DNA of 64,000 bases, from assembly GCF_001039355.2 (NCBI RefSeq), contig NW_019775970.1:62001-126000 (forward strand), given 5' to 3'. Positions 46,023 through 57,600 of this stretch are shown one piece after another. The notes under the pieces are model-generated. The model saw only the letters and a program-made list of their open reading frames with translations, searched no databases and had not been told where the DNA came from. The first letter of the stretch is position 1. Each line of letters begins with the position of its first letter. This DNA is from Lingula anatina. Lineage: Eukaryota > Brachiopoda > Lingulata > Lingulida > Lingulidae. Position numbers and translations under genes: made by a program.

Positions 46023-47218
46023 AGACGTACCCATGTAATTCAGGGCTGGGCTTTTAGAATGCATTTCACCTTTTTGAATTTTTAAACGTTTATGGACTCG
46101 CTTTGTTTTTGTCTTTTCGCATTTAGGTACAATGTTGTTGTGTTGCGTTGTGATTTAGATATGAGTGGTGTATTAAGTAGTGGTAGTTTGTCCGGAAGAA
46201 GAATATCAGTTTCGACGTTTTAAATCAGTTTCTTTTTCCCTATAAGTTGATATTAGATTACATTTTACCTTTTGAGTTTTAAAACTTGTATTCAGTCGCT
46301 TTGTGTTTGCCTTTTCGCATTTGGGTGCGTTGTTGTTATGTAGTGATTAAGACAAAACCGGTAGATATTGGTAGTTGGTCCGAGAGAAGAATATCAGTTG
46401 CAACATTTTAAATCAGTTAATTTTAAATTAGTTAACAAATAAAAAAGGCTAGCTAAACTGGCAGTGTAATAATTTGTTTGGTGTGACATGTAAGTATGGG
46501 ACACCCAAATTCGAATGATCCAACAGATATGGCGCAAATTGAAACGCTGGTAATCTTCCACCAATATTCTCCATATGTACATATTCAGCTTTGAATGTCA
46601 AACTTTTGAACAATAAAGAGGCGCGACTTGAAGGCCTTTTATATGCACAACTATGTAAAAGGGACGTTCCTACTTAGTCGACTGAACAGTCAGCCCAGTT
46701 TCAATGTACCAAAGAGCAGCGTTTGGCAATCCTGTATTTATCCTATGAATTTTCATATTTTGTCTAATGACCAAATTAATTGCCCTTTGAAGAACAATTT
46801 TAATTGATAAGGCATTTTTTTACCAAGCAACAGCGAACATTTTAATCGTGATGGACGAATGGCAAGGTTATTTCTTATACCCAAAAATTGGCTTCTTGGA
46901 AGAATCCATAAATCCCAACATTAGAAATAATAAGGTGTATAACGCATTTCTTCATTTGTTAGCCCGTATGACAATTACTTTTATTATCCTAATAAAAGTT
47001 AGGCAATAAAGAAACCCGACAGGTAAAGAATCGCCTGTCAAATGTAAGAAACACGCGACATAAATTATAATTTTCATCACCAAAATACAATTAATTATAT
47101 TAGATATGATAAGTATGATTGACTGCAGCAAATGTTTGGAAATTGAAAGGAAGTGGAGTCATTTAGTGATTCAGCTGCTAGTATCTATCTATCTATCACA
47201 AAAGAAACAATCTGCTTT
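46023..47218 (+). repeat. A5 3' flank joined to the upstream block of a further plus-strand unit
   Basis: 46,023-46,390 is the family 3' flank, itself partly doubled (the TTT.GCATTT.GGT..G and GAAGAATATCAGTT segments occur twice). From 46,440 it is the distal upstream block in plus orientation: GACACCCAAATTCGAATGATCC, GAATCCATAAATCC, TAAAAGTTAGGC, GAAAGGAAGTGGAG, then (TATC)n at 47,183-47,207 and CAAAAGAAACAATCTGCTTT. There the block stops abruptly at 47,218. Confidence 0.6.
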
Positions 47219-47500
47219 CCCGCACAAAAATGCAGTAGTATCGAAGTAGCAAAGAAGCATTAACGCAGTAGTGGTGTGGAGCATATTTGCAGTAGAAATG
47301 CAGTAGAGCCTACTGCAATTCTACTTCAAAAATTACATAGGGTTGTACAGCGGAGGAGCATTAATGCAGTAGATTCGCAGCATGATTGAAGCGTGTTTCA
47401 AATATGCTAATTAGCTACCAAATCTACTCCGATGCAGTAGAGATAAAGCATTACGTTTATGCTGCACTGCATTATGCGCATCGGATACTTCAAAGATACT
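47219..47500. repeat. GCAGTAG / CTACTGC word region
   Basis: Begins CCCGCACAAAAATGCAGTAG and consists largely of variants of (AA)TGCAGTAG and its complement CTACTGC, leading into the tandem array. It is the first sequence beyond the break in the EF-hand unit. Confidence 0.6.
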
Positions 47501-48480
47501 CAACAGAGGTAGATTTGAGGTATAAAGCAAAAAGCATGATGCTCGCACACTGCTCTGCGGAGGTAGATTTGGAGTACACGAGAAAAAAACCAATGCTCGC
47601 GTACTGCTCCGTGGAGGTAGATTTGGAGCATATTAAAATATTTTATTTGAATGTGTTATAATTTTACATCGTTCGCTGTCTTAATTACTTCTTACATTAT
47701 AATTCTCACGGCAAAAATATTAAAATATATATGAGAAAAAAGCAACGCTCGCGGAGGTAGATTTTCAGTATATGAGAAAAAATTATGCTCGAGTACTGCT
47801 CCGCAGAGGTAGTTTTGGAGTATAGGAGAAAAATCAATGCTCGTGTTATGCTTCGCGTTGGTAGATTTGGAGTATATGAGAAATAAACAATGCTCGCGTG
47901 CTGCTGCTCGGAGGTAGATCTGTAGTATATGAAAAGAAGGTATGCTCGAGTACTGCTCCGCGGAAGTAGTTTTGGAGTATATGACAAAGAAAGCAATGCT
48001 CGCGTTATGCTTCGCGGTGGTAGATTTGGAGTATATGATTAATAATGCTCGCGTTATGCTCCGTGGAGGTAGATTTGGAGTATATGAAAAAAAAGCAATG
48101 CTCGCGTGCTGCTGCGCGGAAGTAGTTTTGGGGTATATGAGAAAGATATCAATGCTCGCGTTATGCTTCGCGGTGGTAGATTTGGAGTATATGAGAAATA
48201 ATTATCGCGTACTGCTCCGCGGAAGTAGATTTGGAGTATATATGAGAAAGATAGCAATGCTCGCGTTATGCTTCGCGGTGGTAGATTTGGAGTATATGAG
48301 AAATAAACAATGCTCGCGTACTGGAGGTAAATTTGGAGTATATGAGAAAGAGAGCAATACTCGCCTTCTGCTTCGCAGTAGTAGATTTGGAGTATATGAA
48401 AAAAAAAAAACATGCTCGCGTACTGCTTCGCGGAGGTAGATTTGGAGTACATGAAAAAAATGCTCGTGTACTGCTCATAA
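47501..48480. repeat. Minisatellite array, about 17 units of 50-56 bp
   Basis: Unit: TATGAGAAAAAAGCAATGCT, then CGCGTACTGCTCCGCGGAGG, then TAGATTTGGAGTA. GGTAGATTTGGAGTA-type cores occur near 47,503, 47,559, 47,615, 47,752, 47,803 and then about every 45-60 bp to 48,434, with a spacer at 47,660-47,735. Many units centre on the perfect palindrome CTCCGCGGAG. Long ORFs on both strands only translate the repeat. Confidence 0.85.
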
Positions 48481-48799
48481 AAAAAGACAGATTGAAGTTT
48501 CTTATCGTTTATTAAATACTGTTTTATACAAAATTTCACTTTAAAAAGATAGATTGTAAATATGATTTTTCTTGGTACATCAACCTTCTCCTTATAAGTG
48601 TGATCTGATCTGGTCCTAAAAGTAAAAAAAAAGTTCTGATAAGTTGATTGTTTTTTTTTCTGGGAATTCTTTAACTGAAATAGCAATCAAGATAATAAAT
48701 AACAGCTTTTACCACTATGACTTGCATTAAGTGTTGAAAAATAATTTTTTTTGTGAATAAAGGTTAGACAACAGCTCAAAACACACACCTATTGTTCTC
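48481..48799. other. 3' flank of the BEN-domain gene
   Basis: AT-rich, unique sequence between the array and the last BEN exon. It should hold the 3' UTR of that gene (minus strand). Confidence 0.4.
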
Positions 48800-51700
48800 T
48801 CATGGCAGATATCCCATCCATTCATTGTCTTCTGTGTCTTCACATGGGCTGCTACAAATAAAATAAAAACAATTGGAATCACAATTCCAGTACGTTTGAT
48901 TGTTTTTTTGTTCTATAATAGCAGCCTATATATTTAAAGCCACCTTTTACAACACTGCCTTTCATTAAGTTGTTTTATAAAAAGTGAGTACATATATACA
49001 CACCTTTTTGTTTTTCTTGCTTTGCAGGAAAATGCTGTAATTTTGCAGGCTATGGCCTGCCGCAGTTTGCCTGGGGTGGCTGGACTGCTTTGCGAACAGG
49101 TGTCTGAAACATACAATAAATCAAACAGATTAAGAAAAATATATGTCGTTAATACTATACCTTTCACTTGCATCACTTGCTAATCAAAAAAAAAAAAAAA
49201 AAAAAAAAAGATTCTTAACCAACATGTTTCCATTAATTTAAGGGTGTACATGCACTCAGACTATAAAAGTAGGTCACAAGTTATTTACCTATTATAGCTT
49301 TAATTATCCTGGGATTCAGCTGCTTTTTCCCCTCAGTAGAGCTAGTTAGAGTGCAGTTAGCCAGTTCTTCTCTGCTGAAGAAAACTGACATCAGCAGCCT
49401 AGCCGTCCTCAAACCATGTTGCACACTACCTTTCTTCACCTTCCCAGGTTTGAAACAAGAAACAAGGTCCGGGCGAGGAATATATACCGAACTGCCTGGG
49501 ACCAGCTCAACCATCTAGTGAAAAGACATAATCATAAAAATGATTTAAACTAATTGTACATACAAAACACATCTACAAATTAAGCAGAAAGGCACAAGAT
49601 GAGTATGATAAATTTAATTAAACAAATACACAGGAATGTTGGATAACACTTGACATTTTACTTATCATCAAAGAGAAACACAAGCACCAAAGAATACATG
49701 GGCTAAAATAAAATTAACAATGACACATGACAATGGACATACTACAAACAAGTTAGTATAATTATTAAAACACATACCTTGTATTTTTCTCCAATTTCCT
49801 TTGGTAAGAGACCTGGCCTGGGAATTTCGTAATCATCCTCTGCAAACAAACACAAAATATATATTCCTTGTTTAGTATTTAAACTGGTACTCCATTCCAT
49901 ATGACCAGATTTCTGTTTTATAAGTTTAGTTATTAAAGCTTGTTATAAAAGCTGTTCTACTAACCTCAATTTTCTGGTATGTACACCGCATAATTTACAT
50001 AAGGTTCATTAAGCAAGTTTGGCACTATTTAACAAGCATCATGGGCAGAAAATAAGGTTTGAAATAAAACCCTGGCTTGCAGTTAGATCAGTGCAGTGCT
50101 TTTTAAACTAGATTGACATGACAGTATGACACTAGTTTTAAATATGCTGTTTCCTGGAACATCTATTTAAGTAAAAGTTGTAATATTAAGATAAATAAAT
50201 AAATAAATAAATAAATAAATGACGAATACAAAAATAAAAAAATTAAAAAAATATCTGTAAAAAAACCTACCTATGAATTTAATATGCTCCAATTGCTTTA
50301 TTTTTTCCTGCAGTTTTTCCACCTCTGGAAATACAAGAAACATAATTAAAATTTCAACAGTCGGGTTTATGGCTCGCACCACCCCAAACTTTGATAATAT
50401 GCTTTAAAGGATTGATACTAAAATATTAGGTTCAATATGTTTGCCACTCCACAAATTACTATCAGAAAAAAATATATGTTGACATCGGCTACTTCCATTT
50501 CAAAATGCCTTAGGTACACTTAGACGATGGTCCAAGCTATTGCTCATAAAACAATTATTGAGTGCGTTTTATTTAATATTTAATGCATTTGTGTTTGAGG
50601 TGTTTTAGTTAATAGTTTACTCAAATGGCTTGAAGTTATTGAAGCATCGAAGTTAAACTCACCACACTTCAAACGCCTACAATTATCACAATCAGTACTT
50701 CTGGAAGTACAAATCATAACAATGGTTATTCATCCATATTACACCAATGGCTCACTATAAAAATCCAACACAATTACATTTTTGCTATTTTGTTGGTGGC
50801 ACATTTAATGCCCTTACATATAATTGAAGAGATGTTCCCTTTTTGTTGTTGTTGGTTTTAATCTTTAGTAGCCTTATAATCATTTTAGAAATCACATCTC
50901 ACCTTTGAGTCTCTTTGTTCACTTCACTTCTCTCCTCATCTCTGAAAATCATGACAAATTTTATTAATAACTGAAATCTCTACAATATTGTGTCAATAGC
51001 AATCGTATTTTGGGTCTATGTTGGCATGTTTGTCAGATGATGACAAAGGGAAATGTCTTCTGAAAAAAAATTGAAATAGGGATGGAAAAATTTACCATAT
51101 ATTCTTTACCTTTAAAAATTCATAGCACAGTTATCTGTATGAGACTCAATTAACTAGTTATTATTGTAAAAAACAATATATGAATTTGTTACCTGAACTG
51201 TTGCCTTGGTTGTTTCTGGGCAATCTTGGGGTAGCCCTTAGCATTACAAGCTCTGCAAGTAATAAAATGACATTATAAATATACCAGCAAAGTAGCTATT
51301 GACACAATAGGAAATACACATCCAATCAGTCTTGATACCAAACTACTGACATACAAATAACACACCTGGATTACAGCAATTACATGCTTCTATTTTTATG
51401 CTGTTGTTTATCCAAAATTAAATCAAGATATTTACAACTTTTTAGTAACTTATCAAAATCTTGATCAGCAAAAATAAAACAGTAAAATAACTGATCATTT
51501 ATACATAACATCACGTATTCTAACAGTAACTTACACAGTCCCCGCTCCGTCCAAAGACCTATACCTATATGAGAAAAAAGGGACGACTCTTTGAAGTGAT
51601 CCTTTACTCAAATTTTAATGGCAAAAATGGAAGGACCGAATTGAGATACAAGACTGCAAATGTAATCAAGACAAATCTCAATCATAACAATAAAATAAAT

Positions 51701-54550
51701 AATATTTTAAATTGTCTACTACTACATATAAAGTTACTTACAAAGTCTCTTCTTCATCAGAAAAATCTCCCAGCACCAAATCATATCTAAAAATGTAGAA
51801 AAGTATTAAGAATTAGTTATTTTCAAGTATACCAGCAAAAATACGAAGATAGGATGACTCTCATACACCTCAGGATTTAGGTAATGTTTGTGAGCATGTA
51901 AATTGTAACTTTAAAATATCAGGCGTGTTAACACTTTATCTTACACAATTCAACCCCAAAACTTTCTTACAAGCTCATGACAATACAATTTAAAGGTGAA
52001 AACTCACTCCACATCCCCTTCAGATTCTTGCCCAGCATTTCCTGCATTCCTTGTTTCTGATGATATAGGCTCTGAGAATAAACACATACATGTTAAAGGA
52101 GCAATGATTAAGAAAAATTCTCTGCATCTCTTCTATGTACACTTCTAATCCTTTGCAAACCCAATTACATTTGAAACATTATGAATTTTTGGGGTTTTAT
52201 TTCTTCTCACAAACCCTTGACCATCTGTCCAGCACATGTGAAATAAACATGCAATTTAATAAACTTAATGAATTTTGAGAATTTCATTTTTGATAAAATT
52301 ACCTGTTTTCTTTCTATTTCCTGTTGTTTCACTCTCTCTATTAGCTTTGTCTTGATCACTCTCCTCATCATTCCTTGTTATTCTAAAATTAAAGGCAACT
52401 TTTTATCTATTATTATCTAATTAATGCAAATGTGTTTATCTGTTTGTCCTGACAATTATATTTCTCACGAAGGCAGTTTCTCTACCTGCATTCATTTTCA
52501 TTAGTAAATGGGTTTTCTCAATATTAATTCTATGATACACTTTGTTCTATTTTTATAAAGTTCAACTCCTAATACCTCTGAAACTCCAAATCGAATTGGG
52601 CTTCCAGACTTTCAAATTTTCTCCTCCTGGCTTCTCTTCTTTTCTCTGCTAGTTCTTTCCTTTCATCAATCTTCCTTTTTTTTTGCTTCCTTTTTCTCTG
52701 ATGCAGGTACTATAATAAACACAGAGATAGATTTTACACTTCTGTAAAAGAACAGTTAAGGTGTTCATGAAGCATTTCTAAAAAGAAATACCCCTATGCA
52801 TTTTCTTTGGGAGTATGTATAATTTCTATTCATCATCGTGTATATATGGTGGTTTTGGAATTTATTCCCACTACATTTCTTCACATGAAAAATAATATTT
52901 TACATCCAATAAAATAGTTCAAAATTATACATAAAACGACATTTCGAAACATTACCTGGTGTCTTTTTATTTGGTCTTGTTGGTGGCTCTGAAAGTTGAG
53001 GTTAACACTGTACTTATAAGTACCTAAAAAACGAACTGATTTATAAATAAATGGCAGGGTGATTAATTAATTGTAATTATCATTTTTGAATTTCATTTTA
53101 GTCTGGCACAATTCTCTGAACTAATGGATTGCTACATATTAATTGCTTAGGTGCATACAATCAACACAGTTCAACATGTGACCTGATCCTCCTGTGGCCA
53201 GAAAAAATAAGTGAGGACAAATACATTTTTGAGTGTCATCTGACATGGCCTTAACTGTCATAAAAATATCTAAGTACTGTATGGTTAACAAATGTAATCC
53301 TACAAATAAATGACACAATATGTATCTATGAGAGAAAAAAGATCTTTCTGGAAGCATTTCTCACCTTTATTTTCTTTCTGCCCAGAAGTCAAATTTCTCA
53401 AAATCTTCCTCATATCTGCATCATTCGCTGAAAAAAAAGTGAAGAAATTTCAGTATTCCAAATACAGACCTCCATTTTACCTTAGCCAAACCAACAAACA
53501 TCTTACATTATCACATTTTCCAACCGTCTAGTCTTATAAACATGTAGGTGACATCTAATAAATCCAACTGTTGTTAAGTCATATATGTTATTTCAAGCTT
53601 TTATTCTCCAATCCGGTGCCGCTTAATATTGCGCAAAAGGCTACAGCGCAACACCAGTCAATAATCTTGAAAAAATGAATGCAGATGCAAATGAACAAAG
53701 AGAACGGCCATTCCCTAGAAAATACACTAGCCAGCATGGAGGCTGAACAGACAATAAACATGTTGTGTCGATTTGTTAAGTCGTATCAATGATATTGATT
53801 ATAAAGTAATTTATATACAATTGTTAATCGCCCTATTTTGTTGGTAAAACCGTTCCGTGTTATCACGTCGGGTTTCCAAGATGGCGGACGACTATAATGG
53901 GTTTCAAGAAACATTTTTTTTAGACATGCCACCAAAGTGTGGGTCTTAACATTTTACAAACCTTAGTGTAGGAAGCATGTTGTCCATCTCAGCAGGAAAA
54001 TTAATAAGATAACGAAAAACTTACCTCCTATATGCAATATCCTAGCGGGATAGTCTCCTGGAAAGCCTCGGCACTTAGCATGAATTATCTGGCCAATTTT
54101 ATACTTCTCCAATTCTATTCTTGGCCTTACGATGGACAGTAGGGTGATAATATCTATTGGCGAATTGTCCTCCTGCCACTCCACTATCAGGGGGTGGAAA
54201 CGCGCTACTTATATGATTATGACGAGCCTAACCGTCAGCACCGGATATTAGTTTGTGACCTTGAGGGGCTATTAGGCTTGGTCTTTGCGGCACGCACGAA
54301 CAGTAGTCGATCTACCACACCTGGGTCTTTTGTTTTTGACAACTGTTCACTCGTCAAGGAGGTGCTTGTTCAAGACTACAGACTGATATCTACTAGTACT
54401 ACCAGTGGCTTCATTAGTAACGTTCCCACAATACATGGTTTTCTGTCTGTGCGTACATACCCTGAATTTGGTTAGCCTCACTGACGAGAACAATGGACGT
54501 TTCTTACCCCTCTCTAGGATTACCCCTGCCACTATAGCGTGTGTCACCAT
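48800..54550 (-). CDS. BEN-domain protein with coiled coils, about 17 coding exons
   Basis: Minus-strand exons, all GT-AG: 54,508-54,550 (proposed start), 54,025-54,207, 53,365-53,427, 52,956-52,988, 52,576-52,709, 52,303-52,382, 52,008-52,071, 51,742-51,786, 51,535-51,564, 51,193-51,252, 50,903-50,941, 50,663-50,700, 50,271-50,324, 49,778-49,839, 49,289-49,514, 49,004-49,103, 48,800-48,851 (TGA); about 434 residues. N-terminal LIVEWQEDNSP...KIGQIIHAKC...ARILHIG resembles an SH3/Tudor-like opening. A Lys/Arg/Glu coiled coil lies near 110-150, an acidic stretch to 215, CDNC...C near 262-268, and a short coiled coil (VEKLQEKIKQLEHI). The BEN domain spans the last two large exons (RLLMSVFFSREELANCTL, LNPRIIKAII, LRQAIACKI). 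BEN domains bind DNA or chromatin. Phases agree at every junction except 53,365/52,988. Start exon less certain than the rest. Confidence 0.8.
49186..49209. repeat. Poly-A tract in a BEN intron
   Basis: 24 uninterrupted A on the plus strand, within the intron between exons 49,289-49,514 and 49,004-49,103. Confidence 0.9.
50188..50220. repeat. (AAAT)n tract in a BEN intron
   Basis: About eight ATAA units within the intron before exon 50,271-50,324. Confidence 0.85.
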
Positions 54551-54619
54551 GTTGGTATAACTTTTTCAACTTTACTCCGACCGTATCTACTATCTAAACT
54601 CGCCGTTGGTCTTCGAAAT

Positions 54620-54670
54620 AACAACCAGATTAAATTCATGTGCGCCTCGTTTTTATATGGAGACAACCAA
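54620..54670 (-). promoter_or_regulatory. BEN gene core promoter (CCAAT and TATA)
   Basis: On the minus strand ATTGGTTGTCTCCATATAAAAACGAGG: an inverted CCAAT motif (54,664-54,671) followed by a TATAAAA box (54,651-54,657). A start near 54,625 would put the first ATG of the transcript at 54,550 in a strong context (CCAACATGG). Confidence 0.5.
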
Positions 54671-57600
54671 TCATGTGGCAACTGCGTCTCGATCTAATCA
54701 CATGACGCCTCTTAGCTTCTTTATTGTTACGCAATAAAGGCCATCTTATCTGGCGATCAATGCGACTTAATTGTCCTTACGGGAATTTAATAAGAAGACG
54801 TGAATTAAGTTATTTACCTGTCACACTAGTAGGCCTACTATAACAGGTAAATGCCCGAAATATTTGATGTAAGACAGGGAGTGAGGTACAAAATCTTGGA
54901 AATAATTTGCACAATGTGATCGTACTTTATGCAGGGAATTTTATCTTTAAAAATCATGCATCAAAGTCAAAATAAACACGTCTTAATTGAAAATTGTCGC
55001 ACAAAGATATACAAGAGGGCCATAATTGGGAATCGAGATAAGGGAGGTGTTATATAGGCTACCTGTCACACCAGTACTTTTACAGGTAAATGCCAGAAAT
55101 AGAGACTTGACCATCTTGACAGCTCACCTGACACTTGGATTTACACTTAGTAGGCGAGCTTGAGGGGACCTTTTAAAATTGTACGCACAGATTTTCAAAA
55201 TTCCCAGCTACGGCTTAATGCACAGATAAAATTAAAAGTGCCAAATATCATAGCTCAGTTTTCATCAGTAATAAAACCATCTGTTAAAGTAAAATACATT
55301 CCGGAAATTTAATTAATTTCCATTACATTATTTCAGCCCGAACTAACGCTTTTTCTAGGATTGGGGTACAGGCTGTCAAAAATGGGGGGGGGGGGGGGGG
55401 GGGAAAAAAGAAAAAAAAAAATTTTAAAAAAAAAAAAAAAAATAATCATAAGTATATGTTGGTGGGAATTATTTATATACATAAGTAAAATTGTGAAGTT
55501 GTAGACACATGTAATGCAGTTGCACCGTAATAATATATTATCGTTATAACATTATCGATTTTTAGATTTTTCCAAAAAATCCAATGCACTCAAAATTACC
55601 TACCTTACACTACACTTTTGAAAACCGTTATAGACGTACCATACCCTAGCCAAACCCTGTGAAATCTTAACAAAAACTATTACGATCTTCTCAACACACG
55701 TGTCAAATATACTGTTTATTGAAGAATATAAGATACCATACATCTCCACGTGGGTTATACAAGGACATTTATAGGCTGCCACAGAATTATATCAGGGACA
55801 TAATTTCTCATTAATCGAATATTGTAAGTGATTCCATTCCCCCTCCCCCTTTTTGGGCTGCAGTGTTTCCTCGCCCTCTCGGACAAAAATCTGGCGATTG
55901 AGGGGACGGTCGTATCGCGTATCGCCGGTTGCGCGGTATGTTAATGTTTATGAAGCGTTAAAATGGTCACATTTTCTCCTCTGTCCGAGTAAGCAAACAA
56001 ATAACAGGAGCACGTATCGAACCCAAACGTTGTGGAATGCGCAGACAATGCGAACTAGCGAGAGCCGGGAAGAACGTGTTTATATTTTTATTACTTTATT
56101 ATTATAGCGGTCGAGACCGCAGCACGCGCTTGTTCAACTAGACACTGATGCAAACGTTCAAAGACGGGTTCAGTTCCGGCTCAACAAAGAAAGAATCCGT
56201 TCGAGTCGTTGGAGGAACAAGACGCTTGATTGCAATTTACTTTGTATCAGCCGTCAATAAATCACCCCGTCANGAGTGGATAAAATGAAAAAAAATATAT
56301 TAAAAAAAAATAAAAAAATTCAATGGGGAGGGAGGGTTACAAATAAGTAGTTTCGTCGTGACGGAATAACAGCGTGCACTAAATATTAAAGTAGTACCAT
56401 TCAACTGTGACGCATCATAAAAGCTGGACATGTCAAATTACTTTAAGATTTTTTTTTACAATTTCCACTGCCGCTCCGACAAGCTAAGACAAAGTTTAAT
56501 TATTTGCTTTTAATTGAAAAAAATGCCTCACTGGCCACCCTATTACTTTGGAGGGCTAAGCTGGAACAAGCCCATGTAAAATTCTTTGACGCTTCGCAGG
56601 AAAAATCTATTGTCATTTGTTTCTCTGGCTCGTTGTATAGCCCGATCTTCAGATTTTATCTAATGCCCCCAGGTCTGCTGGAACTGCTCTTTGAAAATAA
56701 CGCACAGATAGATTTTTACCTGAGATATATCAATTCAATTCAGCGAGAGCACGTTCGATACTTTCAAGACAAAAGCTACCAGAGAGCCGAAGGGCTCTTA
56801 ACCTTCTAATAAAGAAGTAAAGGAAGTTCAGCTAGATTGACGATTAAAATAGGACTGTTGAAAGGAACTAGTATTGTTTACCTCAGTTGTGTGAAAGCAA
56901 ACGAGAAGGGGGGTCAGAACATTGGTGCATATATAGGCCTAAATTATACAGAGGATTTGTACATTCAGATGACGTAAACGTACCATGTAGGTCTATTTCT
57001 TGAAAAAAACACTGAATTTATAGAGAATATTATCATGGTTGGCCCAAAAAATTGCTCGCACAGTGCATTCGTGCGTATGCCTGGTTACACCCATGGTTTT
57101 TAAGCTGTTCATTCTTCCTCTTNCAAATGATCTTGGATCTGCCCCTGTAACCACAACTTGATAGAAAAAGGCATTTCTTTCTCATTTAAATTCTTTACTG
57201 GAAAATCTTTCGGCATTATTTTTATAACTTAAGTTTGTAGGTGTTGTAGAACATAGCCTATACTTGTACATAGGTAAAAATATGATTCATTGTACAACAC
57301 GAAGCTTCATCTTAGTGCAAAAGAAAGAAACCTGTCTTTTGACCCGGGCGTAAAATAAACTTTCTTTTTATGTCTGCATGAGAAACGTGGCATAATATAA
57401 TAGGGGCGGGCATTCATCAGTCAGATTATATCACTGATTTGTTTTATTTATAGTAGACTTTCCTAGGTAATTATTTGAAAGTGTAATATAAACATTTATA
57501 AAATACTAAAGCAATAAATTCACAGCACAGAGCTTAAGATCAAGTTAAAACTTTTTTAATTTAAATATATAGTTTGATAAAGAGTTCGCTATAAAGTTAT

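Noticed and set aside
45744-46064. 106-codon minus-strand ORF
   Set aside because: Antisense shadow of A5.
47501-48480. CRISPR-like array
   Set aside because: Regular repeats, but the units are near-identical throughout with no unique spacers, and the genome is animal; it is a minisatellite.
47942-48686. Long ORFs of 165 and 210 codons across the tandem array
   Set aside because: They translate the repeat unit on both strands; no start context, splice sites or domain.
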